Positions 21,719 through 33,723 of a DNA stretch of 64,000 nucleotides are shown here, piece by piece (within the stretch, counting starts at the first letter, position 1; each line of letters opens with the position of its first letter). The notes under the pieces are model-generated. The model searched no databases. It had not been told where the DNA came from and saw nothing but the letters and a program-made list of their open reading frames with translations. The stretch is from Galeruca laticollis. Lineage: Eukaryota > Arthropoda > Insecta > Coleoptera > Chrysomelidae. The position numbers were made by a program, and so were the translations under genes. Location of the stretch: assembly GCA_963921935.1 (NCBI GenBank), contig OY998184.1, positions 34,047,256-34,111,255 of the forward strand, in the 5' to 3' direction.

Positions 21719-24679
21719 TTAAAGTGCTTATACATCAGCGTGCTGCGCGGCGAACGTGCGGCGCGTGCTCCGTACGTTCGATGCTCATTGCATTTGTTCT
21801 TTCAACAAACCTCCCACGACCCGCAAACGCGCATTAAGCCGGGTGACCCTGGCGCCCAACGTGGGTTCCTCCTCAGGTGGTGAATTCGGTCTCAGTTACA
21901 CGATTTTTTATTAACCCAATTGGGATAAGGTGAATTAACAAACAAAATAAATTTCGGGACAAATGGATGTATTTGACACAAAAATAAATTTACATAAGCC
22001 GTATATTCTCAATATAATACGAATAACAATCAGTTATTACAATAAAAATGTCCAACTCAAGATTTTATATCTACCGAAAATAAGTTAGGGACTTATCTTC
22101 GGAAGCCTCGGGACGTACATCTCGCAGCAGTATCCACGGGCTCTTGAGCCGTCGGTGTCTGGACTCTGGACTGATGACTTCTGAGGTCAATCCGCCAAAT
22201 GGTGCGGTGCGGTACAGGGCGGTATGTTGCGGTAGAGTACGTCGGGTATGTAGGGTATGTAAGGGCTGCAGAGCTGTAGGAAAAAAAAATAAAAAAAACA
22301 GGAGAAACAGTAGAAAAATTGAAAAGGAGGAATAAAATGAACAAATTAGGAGCTTATAATCCAATACATACACAAATTGAATTTAATTTTTAAAATAAAA
22401 CCACAGAAATCTGTTCATTCTTATCCGTCCTGTTCCCAAAATAATTAGAAAAAGCAAATTTAAATCTGTGAGAAATAACCATAAAGAATCTGTTATAAAT
22501 TCGCTTCATAAAATAAATTTGGACGCCACCAGATTTTTTTAAAGAAAGATATTAACGGAGAAAAAACTGGAAACACCATAACAAAAATATTGTTTTTAAA
22601 AAACGAAATATTTTAACTAAATAGAAAAATCGAAATAGAATGATTTGTAAACACACAATTACAATTTGAAAAGATATAGAGAACTTGCCAGCAAGAAGAA
22701 TTAAAATCACACACGAAATTATTATAACTGAATATTAATATTTGCTTCTCAGCTAAGAATGGCAAAGAGACCGAATTCGACTTGAATCGTCGTTTAAATA
22801 GCCATACGACGCGTTCTTAACAAATTGAAATTAAATGAATTTGAATTAGAGGTGAGAGTAATTGACGAATAAGGAACGCTACAAAATAATTAATGAAAAC
22901 AGAAACATGTCTCAGGGACATGTTACACCCCCTCTCCTCGGAGAAAAAAAGAAATTCGAAGAATAACTTTTTTTGTAAACTTGAACAGCCTACAAAGGAA
23001 AGTAGCCAAAACAACAGGAATGTGGTGACCAGATAAAAGAAGATGTAGTAGTGCTTACAAATTCAAGAAAACAAACAAGAAGTGAAAAGAATATAAGAAT
23101 ATAAAGAAGAAAAAGAAAGGAACATATTCAATGAATGTCCAAGAATTATTGCTTTCTAATTCATTTTGAAAACTTAACAAAAGTAAAACTATAATAGGTA
23201 CTTATGCCTATTATCAATAATAATAATTGCAATTTAAATGCAATTATGCTCAAAAAAATGTAAGCAATTATAATAATTAATTGATTATGCCCAAGTTATG
23301 AAATTTATTTTTCGTTTTTAGCCAAACTAATTATTCGCGATAGCTCTTAGGATATCTTGACAAATTCATGGTAGTTGAAGAAACTGAGAATTCAAAAAAC
23401 GAATGATCGGAATAAAAAGAACGGATCATAACTTCTCACGACTGCCTATAGATTTGACACTAGAGCAAACTGTCAATACCATGCAGCGAGACGATTGACA
23501 GGCATTACCCATTTCACAAATTCTATATCTGCTCGACAACGACGGTCGAAGAGTCACAGTATAAGATCGACGATTATCTCTCACGTATATAATGAAAGCG
23601 ACATTAAAAAATTCAAGATACAACAGCCGCTTTGGAAAAATACACAATTATGAATGACTCGAAAAATTTTGCTTCATTTATCGCCGCTGAAAAACAGAAT
23701 CCCATTCAGTTGCTCAGAATCGAAGGGAAATTTTTTATTAAATATTAAAACAGCTCGCCGCGCATCAGAACCCGTGACTGGTTTCATTTTGAGCTATAAC
23801 TATATTCCTCGTCTACAAAAAAATAATCACTAAATGTGATATAGGGTGGTTAAGATCTCAGGTACACGAACCTCAAAAGAAAAAGCTAGAACAAAAAATA
23901 AATAAGGAAGCAGTATTAGGAGAGCAAGACCAACAATCATAGATGGATGAGAGCATCAATCATGCAGGAAAAACCTCGCGAGAGATGTTAATCGCGTCGT
24001 GGTTATTTATTCCCCACAATCAACTTCGCATCCCTACAACTACCAAAGTGTAGATAGACATGATCGTCCAACAACTACATTCCTTGCAACAGGAAACAAA
24101 GGAATTAATAAAATTAAAAGAGAAGAAAATTAAAGAACGAAGAAATTTTTGAGCAAGCTCGAGTAATTAACAAACCCAGCGTTATGTAGAAACGCCACAA
24201 CTAAAATGGAAATTTCCAAAAAAATTCCAAAGAGAAAAATGAATGGATCTCTAGATCTATAACACCGTGATACAATGCCCATGTGACACATCCTCCCAGT
24301 GCGATAAGATGACAAGTCATCAAACCACCCTTTCGGAAAAACGGCGTCCCGTAGGTACGATACGTTATGGAATGATGACACACCTCTGAAATTCAGTTTT
24401 CCACCTAAAATCACGGAAATATTTTCTAACAGGAAAGCGAAAACCTCCAAAAATTCCGTTATGGGAATGCTATTGCGAGACATTGTTTTAAAAAAAATAC
24501 ACGGTAAGGGACAGAACTCTATGAAGAAAATAAGTTTTTAACTTGACCAAAAAATGTGTGTGTATTTAAAATAGATTATGTAACTTTACGGAAAAATGGA
24601 AAGAAAAAACAACAAGGCATGGCCACATACGTGCGCCGCGCGGTTGCCGCGCAGCCCACTAATGTATACGCACTTTTAG
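21719..24679. mobile_element. About 3-kb element with GC-rich inverted ends
   Basis: Left end TTAAAGTGCTTATACATCAG... (21719-) and the complement of the right end near 24617-24679 (AAAGTGCGTATACATTAG...) agree over about 55 bp, including GCTGCGCGGC and GCGGCGC. The flanks are compatible with a TTA duplication, as in PIF/Harbinger elements. Inside I see no transposase. A primer-binding-site-like word lies at 21850. A G/T-rich GGTGCGGTGCGGTA run is near 22199-22260, and the rest is A-rich, gag-like or non-coding text. Superfamily uncertain. Confidence 0.6.
21850..21865 (+). other. tRNA-Lys primer-binding-site-like word
   Basis: TGGCGCCCAACGTGGG matches the 3' end complement of tRNA-Lys as used by many LTR elements. 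No flanking LTR pair was found and the preceding base pair is not CA, so this may be a relic or coincidence. Confidence 0.3.
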
Positions 24680-24724
24680 GTATTCTAATTAGTAAATACA
24701 GTGGTAAATTTTGCGTCTAGTTTT

Positions 24725-24960
24725 TGCAGTGATATAGCGGAAAATCGGGAATTTTGGGAGGACTTCCCCAATACATATAAACTATATCCATGTTTGTGGA
24801 ATTCTAAATCGTCGGACTAGACTATTCGAATAAACAACTTCGGCATTAAGCACTAAATGGTTTGGTTGAAAAGTGTAAGAAGTAGTTTTTTTATGAAAAA
24901 CATTCATTACTTTAGATGTGCCTTCAGACGAGAGCTAAAGAAAGTAGATAACTCCAATTT
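24725..24960 (+). pseudogene. MADF-domain fragment
   Basis: The reading IAENREFWEDFPNTYKLY PCLWNSKSSD, a frameshift, then ALNGLVEKCKK, a stop, and RCAFRRELKKVDNS gives the first two thirds of a MADF domain (aromatic start, PCLWN motif, basic third helix). It is probably the partner protein of a lost Harbinger element. It begins about 45 bp right of the 21719-24679 element. Confidence 0.6.
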
Positions 24961-25582
24961 CGTCATTTCACTTATAGTGCAAATTGTAATCTGACCATAC
25001 TGTATGCACGTATCGACAAGTATCGTTACAAATCTCAATGTGAATGGAGCTTTTCAGTTTGATATAAATCTCTGATATATATATTTGTCGCGATACACAT
25101 ATCGATTCCAATCTCAACGTGAATGGGGCCCTTTAGGTAGTCTATTCTTTAGTTGAATGTTTTTGGTTCCAAAGCTATGGGCGTTTAAAGCGGGTTTCGC
25201 TGTTCGACGATAACTGAAAATTAAAATTTTCAAACCGGATTAATAATATTGTTTTATAACGGTTTGGAGATGAAAGATATACTTTATTCAATGCCAATTG
25301 CAAAAGCTGTTTTTATAAGAACCAATCAAAAACTCACTTCGCTAACACGAGCATGTAATATGCAAAGTAACAGAACGAAAAATAATGTTTACTGCCCGTG
25401 TACACTCAAAGGATGTGACAGTTCATATGGACTTGATTGAAACGCAAAATCTATGGTGGTCAACCAAATAAAACGGAGGTTAATCGCAGGTATTGGCCAA
25501 GCTTAAAAACGAATCTTCCTCTTTCGGTGTCATATCAGGTTCTCCTAATTTTGGCAATTACATTGGCGAGCTGTCCTCAGTT
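24961..25582. other. No gene recognised
   Basis: It contains two similar short stretches, about 80 bp apart, ending AATCTCAATGTGAATGG (25032-25048) and AATCTCAACGTGAATGG (25112-25128), possibly a decayed repeat. Nothing else was recognised. Confidence 0.4.
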
Positions 25583-25846
25583 TTAGGCTAATCTGAAAAT
25601 ATGTTCTGCGCCGCGTATTCCAATCCAATCGCGAATGTTCTTCAGCCATGACATACGGTTCCTTCTAGTTCCTCTGCGGCCCTTGCTTTTACCTTTCATT
25701 ATAAGCTGGAGGATTTCGTGTCTGTCTCCTCTAAGAATAAGCCCTAGGTACGATAACTTTCTTATCTTAGTAGTTTTAAATAATTCACAAACGGCATTTG
25801 CTCTCTCTAATACTGCTTCGATGGTCTGCATAGCTATCCAGGGCAT
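25583..25846 (-). pseudogene. LINE polyprotein C-terminal tail
   Basis: ELFKTTKIRKLSYLGLILRG, EILQLIMKGKSKGRRGTRR, MSWLKNIRDWIGI and the final EHIFRLA follow the tail found after the RT domain of a widespread insect LINE group (RTE/CR1-like; T-K-x-R-K-L-x-Y-x-G-H-I pattern, basic GKRGRGRP-like stretch, SWLxNLRxW). No RT is left upstream, so this is a short relic. Confidence 0.7.
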
Positions 25847-26929
25847 TGGCTAACACATTGTTCCGATTATGGAATCTACAGCCATCTGAATAAATGATGA
25901 TGGATAGTTTAGTAGGTGTTATGTAGTTCTTTCTAGGTAGTCCAGAATACACGATGTGAATATGGAAGCAACCAGCTGATTATTTTGATCCTCAGAAAAC
26001 CAATAACATGTGATATCTCGAGTATTGAGGTTATACAGGCTGAAGTTGTGACAACACAGCTTCGTTTTAAAGTAGATTTTACCGGTTGGCAAAAACGGAG
26101 ACAGCTTTACTGCTTACAAGTTCATAGTTAATACAATAGGTTCTCTTTCCTCTGCTAGTACCTTATCATGCTTTTGCTGATGTCTCGCTTTGTCTTTTTG
26201 TCCACGTGGCTTTCCCATACATTTTTGGTTATAAATCCGTACATGTATGAAAAACAGATGACATTGATCCTTTTTTGTCTAAATAATGCAAGGTCCTTGT
26301 TGTAGAAAGTTTAATTGAACACATGTCTACTCATGGATGGCTTCTTTTTTCCATATAAACATCTTTGTAGACCACATATAATAGAGCCGTTTTGAAAAGA
26401 CCTTTCAATAAAAAGTTACATAAAGTCGATCAAAAAGTCATTTAAAAATGCGTAATCAACTGAATGCCTCATTCTTACATACTCTTTGACATTTACGTTC
26501 TTCGCTTTCTCAGTGGCCATGTTATAGGTACTTTTATTCACCTATCCTTGGACAGTTTTATATCCAAGGCCAATTGTATTAACAAACATCGTCCTACGTA
26601 CTTGTAACTTACCTGTTCCATTATGCAGATAAAATGAAAAAGTTCTTTTTCACCTCGAACCTTCACTTATTTATTTTACAGTCAATTAGAAACGTGAGAC
26701 GTAACAGAAACTTTACGTTTGTCTAAATTCATTTGGCCCAAAAATTTATCAAAAATTTATTGTCAACACTCTTTCGAAAATTTTGAAGATTCTCTTTTTT
26801 TTCGAACTCTTGTAAAATAAAAACATGGTGATTTAATATTTCTTGCTGGTCGTGAACATTTTTGTTTACTGTTTTGTCCCTTTTTTATTATAAATCCATT
26901 GTAAAATTTGTCTTCCATTCTTAAACCTT
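25847..26929. other. No gene recognised
   Basis: AT-rich. Both strands were read and no motif was recognised. The part nearest 25847 may be decayed LINE sequence. Confidence 0.4.
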
Positions 26930-27600
26930 TGTTTTTACGTCTTCCTCAACAGGAATTTTTGTTTTTCCTTCATCATCGCTTGCTGTAACAACTCCTACAT
27001 TCTCTTCTAACTTAACGTATTGCAGCTCTGTACCTCCAGGAATTTCATCGTCGCTTTCCTTACTATTTTTTGTCTTTCCTAGATTATAGAAAATTATCTT
27101 CTTCAGTGCTAGAAGAGTCAGAAGATCTATTTCTCGAAATTCTGTTACGTTGTCTGTTTCGTTAAATTGAGCATCGGTGTCTTTAAAAATCTCATTCTAA
27201 CTTTGTGGCCAATTTTCAATGTTTTCTTGCTGATAGGTATTGTCTTCTTCGTTGGTATCCTCATTGCTATCAGAATAAGAAACAAGAGAAATATTTATTT
27301 CTGGGAAATTTATATTTATTTGAAATTAGTCTTGTATGGGTTTACTTCAATGCTGTTATTCCATGTTGTACAATTTTCGAATTCTATAATGGTCTGGTCT
27401 AATGGTAAATCTCAGTCAGTCTCACCAACAATATCAGGAGATTCATTGAAAATTATTGGAATATTCTCGATATCAAAGGTGTCCTCAATCAAATCGCTTG
27501 AAGTTTTATTCGTTGATTTCACTTCTTTAATGGAATTAATGTTGGTAGAGGATAATTGCAAAAAAAATTTCCGTTCGCGATGACATTTTCAAAACTTATT
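26930..27600 (-). pseudogene. Acidic coding-like remnant of unknown origin
   Basis: Minus-strand text in shifting frames: SNEDTNEEDNTYQQENIENW, NRSSDSSSTEEDNFL, DDEIPGGTELQYVKLEEN and VTASDDEGKTKIPVEEDVK. The strong Asp/Glu/Ser bias and absence of the usual stop density suggest a decayed acidic protein, possibly a transposon accessory protein or host nuclear protein. The plus-strand frame at 27167-27583, rich in Ile/Phe/Leu, is most simply its antisense shadow. I do not recognise it. Confidence 0.35.
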
Positions 27601-28309
27601 AAAAGTGAATGTGAGGTTATGGCAATTAATCCTATCTGAAATAAGCAAGAAATAAGCGGATATTACCGAATTTAAGTTGCAATTATATTTCATTTTAGCA
27701 CCATTAACACTTTAATAGATAACTTTGTTAATTTATAGAAATTAAATTAGCGCACCTTAGTTACTCATAAAACAATGGTAACTGTTAAGATGAGAATCTG
27801 CAGCTCGTCTTTCTAATAGGAGCTATTGAAAGTGTCGTATATTGAGTAAACTAAATTTTTGTCTGATAAGACACTTTGCCCAACGCATTAAAATTTTGAA
27901 TAGAACCACACAAGTAACTCACTTTACTCAAAAATTGAAGATAGGAGTTTTTGCCAGATCGCCAGCGATATTATCTTTGGAACCAATGACGCCACCAACC
28001 GTTTCTATACATTCAAATAACTTGTAAATGCGTCACTATGGCTTTGTATTTTGTGAGGTAGGTGGGATTTGGCATCGATTTCACTGCAGAAACAAATGGT
28101 TATTTACAATATCTAATAGTATTCACAATTTCACAAATAGAAATCAAACAACCGAAACTATAACAAAACGATGCTCTCTATGATGTTTCATACGTGCAAT
28201 ACACATAACCCTCATTCAACCCTCTATGTATGATTCCAATGAAAAAATTACTTTTTAAATAAAAAAAACTTTTTGTAAAGTGACAATTATAAAGATCGAC
28301 TTTTTTTAG
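27601..28309. other. Interval upstream of the receptor exon
   Basis: It ends in a polypyrimidine tract and AG (28301-28309), the acceptor of the exon at 28310. It is probably an intron of the odorant-receptor-like gene; earlier exons were not found. Confidence 0.45.
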
Positions 28310-28465
28310 AGTGAAAATATTTCTGTAGCCGCATATTGCTATCCTTGGGTAGATGCCGAAAGAAGTCTGAAACGCGATCTAGCAATATTCATTCAAAACA
28401 CTCAAAAACCAATACAACTTAAAGCTTTAAGTTTCTTTAACTTATCCATTGGAGTATTTTCAAAG
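28310..28465 (+). CDS. Odorant-receptor-like (7tm_6) internal exon
   Basis: A 156-bp open exon of phase 0 sits between TTTTTTTAG and GTTAGT. It reads SENISVAAYCYPWVDAERSL, then KRDLAIFIQNTQKPIQLKAL, then SFFNLSIGVFSK. This is the conserved C-terminal signature of insect odorant receptors: a small-residue stretch before a Tyr, a Trp, (K)R-x-L, MxxxQKPxxLxA and a Phe-rich start of the last membrane segment. The receptors are ligand-gated channels in sensory neurons, working with Orco. No last exon (with its S-Y-S-Y-F-T-type motif) was found in the next kilobases, so the gene is either split by a large intron or a remnant. It is the only host-like gene piece in the window. Confidence 0.65.
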
Positions 28466-28969
28466 GTTAGTAATTTTCCAAATTAATTTGTAGATTAGTG
28501 TTTTGCACTTCTTTGAAATTTGAAAAGCGAAATAAGTCTGCCAGAAACATATTAAAGGTGTACAGTTGTTGTTCGATAAAATTTGCTTCGTTTTTGGTCT
28601 GAAGCTGCTTGAATACGTTGTCATGGTACCGAAACAATCGTTCAAAATGGTAGGGATTGATTCGTGAGACACATAAATTTTCAACGTGTATTATTCTCAG
28701 GTATAGTGGAGCTATGATACCAGCGATGATAACTGGGAAGAGAACATCGTTATTCCCCCCAATACGCGATCATACCTGATTATAGCCGTCAAAGGACATA
28801 ATTATCTCAAAAAAAATATTTCGTTACGAAGCAAGTTTCTATTTAAAACGAATTCCAAAATGAGATGGTTTTCGTTGTAATCAAGCCCCCGTTGAACAAG
28901 TTTGGATTGGAAATACATCAATTTGAATGGTCTGATGATTATACAGAATTACACATTTTACTTAACCTA
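28466..28969. other. Interval after the receptor exon
   Basis: It starts with a donor-like GTTAGT. No further receptor exon or element was recognised. Confidence 0.4.
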
Positions 28970-29290
28970 AATTGCGAGAAAAGTATTGGTTTGCCCCAAA
29001 AAAAGTTGGAATTGTGCTGAGCTATTTTTTTCGTTTTTCGGCGAGAGAAACACGAAAATCGGTTTTTTAGAAAAAATAATGCGAGTATGTCGTCGTCGTT
29101 GTCGTAGACCACTTTTTGTAATATGTCTTTTAGCATGATACAGCCTCCGGATTGCTATACATGTCACCAATTTTATGATTGGGTATTGTACAGGGCATCT
29201 CACAGATGAACCCTATTGATTTTCAACCCACCAGAGCCCGTACAACCGGGGCCCTGTACATTCAGATATATTACGTTATAACGAGAAAGC
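28970..29290 (-). repeat. S1 satellite monomer with its junction segment (reverse orientation)
   Basis: Read on the minus strand it carries the S1 unit (ATCAATAGGGTTCATCTGTGAG, AAAATTGGTGACATG, GGAGGCTGTATC) followed by the GACGACGACATAC and GGGCAAACCAATACTTTTCTCG segment. The same order is seen after S1 arrays at 34490-34640 and 40527-40690. Confidence 0.8.
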
Positions 29291-31059
29291 CTACCAACCC
29301 TCTCAGTGCTCGTTATAGATATGCGGGTTGTCTCACGTGGTACAACCCGTGCTCGCCAGTAGACTAGCTTCGAGTCGAAGAAGGTGTGGATTCTTCAAAA
29401 AAAATTATTAAGTTTTCAAAAAGGGCGCCAGAGAAGTTTTGGCAAGCACCCAAGACTTCTTTAATTAGCCCACAACTCCTCAGTGGGTTAACAACACTCA
29501 CTACACACCACACTCCAAAGGTTAAACTGATAGGTAAGTTATCATCAGAAAATAAAAGTCAGCTAGTATCCCCTGATTGAAGTTTTAATTAGTCACTTTG
29601 GACCAAAGGTCTCTTCAAAATATTTATAACAATATTACTACAATAATGTTCCAAATAATGTCTGAGCTCAGCTGAAGGCTGTAGACTCAGAATGTAGATA
29701 GGCTGAAGGCCGAAATCTACATAAATCCAAAAATTGCTAACTAATTTATCAGTTACAGCTTAAGTAAATAACTGTCAAGCAGGTTCTATAAACTCTGAGC
29801 AGAGCTGAAGGCTTCAAACTCAAGGTGCAGAAGAGCTGAGGGCCCCAAACTACACCGATGACTCAATTCTATAATTATAAACGACCAAATAGTTCATGTA
29901 CAATATCTCAAAAATACAACGATAATATATATCAAAAATTAACAATGTACAGTTACAAGGGTTCACACTTCCGCAATTTATACCAATATCAATATAAATA
30001 AAAATAATTGCATAAGCCTAAAATTTGAATAGCAAACGAGCTTAGCGTTGCTAAAGAAAATATAATTCGAAATTATGCACGGCGCAAAATTATATACATA
30101 AGTTTTAAAAATCCACTAAATAACGCAGTACCCAGGTACGTACCGTAGTATCCTAGCGTATTTCAAACTATAAGCAAAGATTACAAATTTTAAATACAAA
30201 GTACAAAGTGTAAAGGGAAATTATAGTAATTGCCGCAAAAAGAGAAATAAAACTTTACATAAAAAACTGTGAAATGTGACGCATAAAAGTGAATTTACAA
30301 ATGAATGAGAAATAAAAAGGAAAACTGTTCACTTATCCTTTTTCCGGACCCAGAACAGGAACTGAAGTCACTCCAGAGTATTCCAGCTCTCCTGCAACTG
30401 GTCTCACTGACTCATTAAGCTCCAATCAGTGATTTAATATCCACATAAAAAAAACCTTGATATATTCTTATTTCAAAAAAAATATAAAGCAATGACGAAT
30501 ATGAACTAATAAGAATTTATGAAATGCATCGAAACTATCTCGTGAAATCCAGATTACATACTCCAATAAACTACGAATCAAAGCTAACATTTCTACGTTA
30601 ATATACCTATAGAACTGTTAATTCCGAGAAAGTATTTTCAACCATTTACCTTTATAATGAATCCTTCTAACCAACGCCGTCTACGTAAATTTACCAGAAA
30701 TTACGCAATAACACTAATTTCTACTGGTATCCTCAGTCATCGGTCGTTTCTGGACTAGAAGCCTAACGGGTCAGAGTTGCCAGCTGTTGGTTTCAGCCGT
30801 ATTTTCTTCCCCTACGTAGGAATTGTCGGGTTTTTAGCAAAATACTTTATGGCTCCCAGAGCACATGCAAAAATTTTACGTTTGGAAGTGTGTGTTTACA
30901 CCTAGACGGCAAATGGAGGACTGACCACTTCCCGCATACCGTGCTTTGGATTCTCTCCGTCAACAAGCTTGCCAATCGTTCAATTTACGACAGCTTGGCG
31001 AATTTTTCGCGTTACAACGTTTTAGGTGATTTTGGAGAAATTTCAGTTTATTAACAAGA
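29291..31059. other. Unassigned repetitive-looking interval
   Basis: No coding was seen. It holds an imperfect 63-bp direct repeat (29660-29722 and 29795-29857) and a higher-GC stretch at 30340-30410 and 30730-30960. It may be a non-autonomous retroelement, but neither LTRs nor a target duplication were found. Confidence 0.4.
29660..29857 (+). repeat. Imperfect direct repeat around GAGCTGAAGGC
   Basis: Two copies about 135 bp apart share the order TCTGAGC, AGCTGAAGGC, ACTCAAGGTGCAGA-like, GCTGAGGGCC-like and AAACTACAC-like words. Confidence 0.55.
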
Positions 31060-31177
31060 TACAACCTCCTGAGTGTATACAAGTAACCAATTTTACGATT
31101 GGATATTATTAAGAGCGAGAACCCTATTGATTTTCAGCTCATCAGAGCCAGTACAACGGGTCCTATAAATCCAGAAA
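31060..31177 (-). repeat. S1 monomer part left of the pogo-type element
   Basis: Reads as S1 in reverse (AACCCTATTGATTTTCAGCT, TCCTATAAATCCAGA) and stops at the TA where the element starts. The missing rest of the monomer is found at 41662-41740. Confidence 0.85.
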
Positions 31178-31748
31178 TAGGGTAGGGTGGGGTACAATGA
31201 AACAAAAAATACTTTTGTTATAGTACAAGTACCAATTCTGCAATAAAATTATTTCTGAAGTGTAACTACGTTCCTTTAAGGTGCAAATAATTCTGCAAAA
31301 AAAACCGAAAAAAAATTAAAACAAAAAAAGTATAATACTTTTCCATGTACGGGGCAGAGTGGAACAAACCATCATTAGGCTGGGTGGAAAATATCAATGT
31401 TTGTGATAATGTAAATTAACAAATGTTTTATTATTACTATAAAATTAAAATACAAAGACGCTAACATACATCTAAATTTTCATACGACAATTCAAACAAA
31501 CATAAGAAAACTTTGTAATCGTTTGATCCCCTTTTTATGTTCAGGCGAAGGCAAAATTAATTTTATGTCTTTAATATCAACAGTAGCAATATCTTCCCTT
31601 TTTGAATAGTTGAAGGCACTACTAACTTTTACACTTTTTCTAAAAATAAAATTTCCACTTCGCGTTGATCATCTTTTTCTTTAACCACTTTGCCCACGTA
31701 GTAATTTTTTTTTCGTTTTGTCGACAAACTCGATCAAAATAAACTGAT

Positions 31749-33340
31749 TTACTTCGATAGAATTGGCTGGTGTATTAAAACCCTCCAAAGCATGTTGCTG
31801 ATCTGTATCAGGTTCCCATGTGACTTCTTCTGGCAAAGTAGCTGACCTTTGTTCAAGAATATCACTATCTGTTCATGGTCCGAAAAGGTCTTTAAAAACA
31901 AATTTTTAATTACCTGTTGTTTTTTAGAATTAACTATAGATTTCTTGGCAGCTACTTGAAGTGCAGCTTCTTCAATTGAGTTCTCCTGCGTATCTGTTGC
32001 TATCATACTTCTTCCAGATTTTCCCTTTCTGGTAGAGCTCGTTCTTGGACCAGCTTTTCTATAGCCTCTGAATACTCTTCTAAAGGATGTTTGGATCTCA
32101 TTATTGTTGGTGCTTGAAAGCTCTAAAAACAAATTATATTGATTATGTGAAAGTTCTTCAACTGAATGGATGGGTGGCGTTGAGTTAGCGGATGACGTTG
32201 ATGCCACCGCAGGTTCAGGTTCGCTTGACTCCGGGTTAAGTCTGTCGGTTACGAAGCTCACTAGAAAATCTGCTTCAGTAAATAAATGATGATTAAAAGG
32301 GAAAAGTCCGATTTTCCTAAATCCATTGATTGTTGTTGCAATTACTGCCTTCTGATGAGCTTCATTGACACAACCAGCTATATTATAGATTGAAAAAACT
32401 TTTCCAGGATTCTGCTTATGCCAAGAATCAACAGCAGCAGCATAATATGTTTTGAAGAAAGCATAACACAGGACATCTAATGGTTGCAATTTTCCACTGC
32501 AGTGGGGTGGTAGCATAACAATTGTTGTTGTTGTCTAGCTATGTTGATCACTTCGATAGCAATGTGACTTCGTTGATTGTCCGTCACCAATTATGTAGGA
32601 TTCTTTTTAGATGTCAGTGTATGTCGAACAAAATGCGTGGGGGAAAATCTCTACAGTCATCCAACCACTTTTAGTTGCTAGTCCTAAGGCTCCTGGTGGG
32701 CCATTTATTAGTGCCTTTTTCCGCAAAAGCCGCAGTAGATACTTCTCTACAACCCTGTTTAACAATAACTTTAATATATTCGTTTACTACAGAAAAAGTG
32801 GCAGTTTCGTCCAGACTCCATATTCTGGAACCATCTGCAACGGTCTGAGCGTTGTAAGACCGTTTAGAGATTGTCGTAAGATGTTTTTACAGTGTGCGGA
32901 TTAAATGATGTGCAGCGAGAAAGAGAACATTTTTCAGGTTGTCTTCTAGACAACGTCGGGTTTCCCTTCAAAAATCCCCTGATCCAGTCTAAACCTGCTG
33001 CTGAATTAACATGTCAGTTTGAAAGCACTTCTATATCGTTTAACGTTGACTGATACTTTGGCATAAATCGAATCTGTTCCCCAGTCCCCCATGCTCTTAA
33101 CCTTTTTGCTTTGTTACGTACCTGGATAAAAATAGTAAATAAATCGTCATGAAGTCATCGCTTTGCCCGACTTACCGATGTAATGTAACGTATTTGACAT
33201 TACATATTACACTCTTCTGCTGCTCTCCTGAGTGTACAGTTACCTTCACAACCAGTTTAACAGCTCTCTCCATTTGTACGTTAGTAAAGGTACCAATGCT
33301 GGTTTGCCTTGCTCGCTTTCTCATGTTGCTCTAGAAAAGG
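31749..33340 (-). pseudogene. Pogo-superfamily (DDE_1) transposase, decayed
   Basis: On the minus strand: N-terminal helix-turn-helix-like MRKRARQTSIGTF with VQMERAVKLVVK (about 33330-33230); IWSLDETATFSVV with the first Asp (about 32830-32780); GLATKSGWM (about 32690); VTDNQRSHIAIEVI with the second Asp (about 32570); then the open frame 32516-31749 starting MLPPHCSGKLQPLDV, with SIYNIAGCVNEAHQKA, GFRKIGLFPFN and a basic tail. This is the Tigger/Jerky/pogo order. Several frame breaks and a deletion between the two Asp motifs make it inactive. Confidence 0.85.
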
Positions 33341-33723
33341 AAAGGATTTTGTTTAGTCAGTGTAGTCCTGCTGAAAGGTAAGTTTGAATAATAATAATCT
33401 ATTGATATAAATAAAGTCGCAATAAATCGAACACTATGGTTTTTGATACTTCAGATCACATAGTTTCTTATATTCAGGAAGGAACTTATAACTAACACAT
33501 AATAAACCGACGACCAATAAATATATTGATAAAATATTTATCTACTTTACTAACCTTAAAATGAATGTTTCCTTCAGTCCCACACGACTGCAAAACTAGT
33601 CACATATAATAGGGCAGCTGATGACCCGTGTGAAGTTATCCACGGTTTTTTTTAACCATCCGCGAATATTTTTTTACATAATAAATGGTTTTAAAGATTA
33701 AAACTAACTTTTCCGCATCTGTG

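Noticed and set aside
21850..21865. Primer-binding site as proof of an LTR retrotransposon
   Set aside because: No LTR pair, no CA directly before it and no pol text nearby; kept only as a weak feature.
22071..22373. Phe/Leu and Pro/Thr-rich frames near 22.1-22.3 kb
   Set aside because: They run through poly-A and GGTGCGGT-type simple sequence; composition artefact.
27167..27583. Membrane-protein-like 138-codon frame, plus strand
   Set aside because: The hydrophobic look is what an antisense reading of an Asp/Glu/Ser-rich sequence gives; the minus strand has more protein-like text. No splice or family support.
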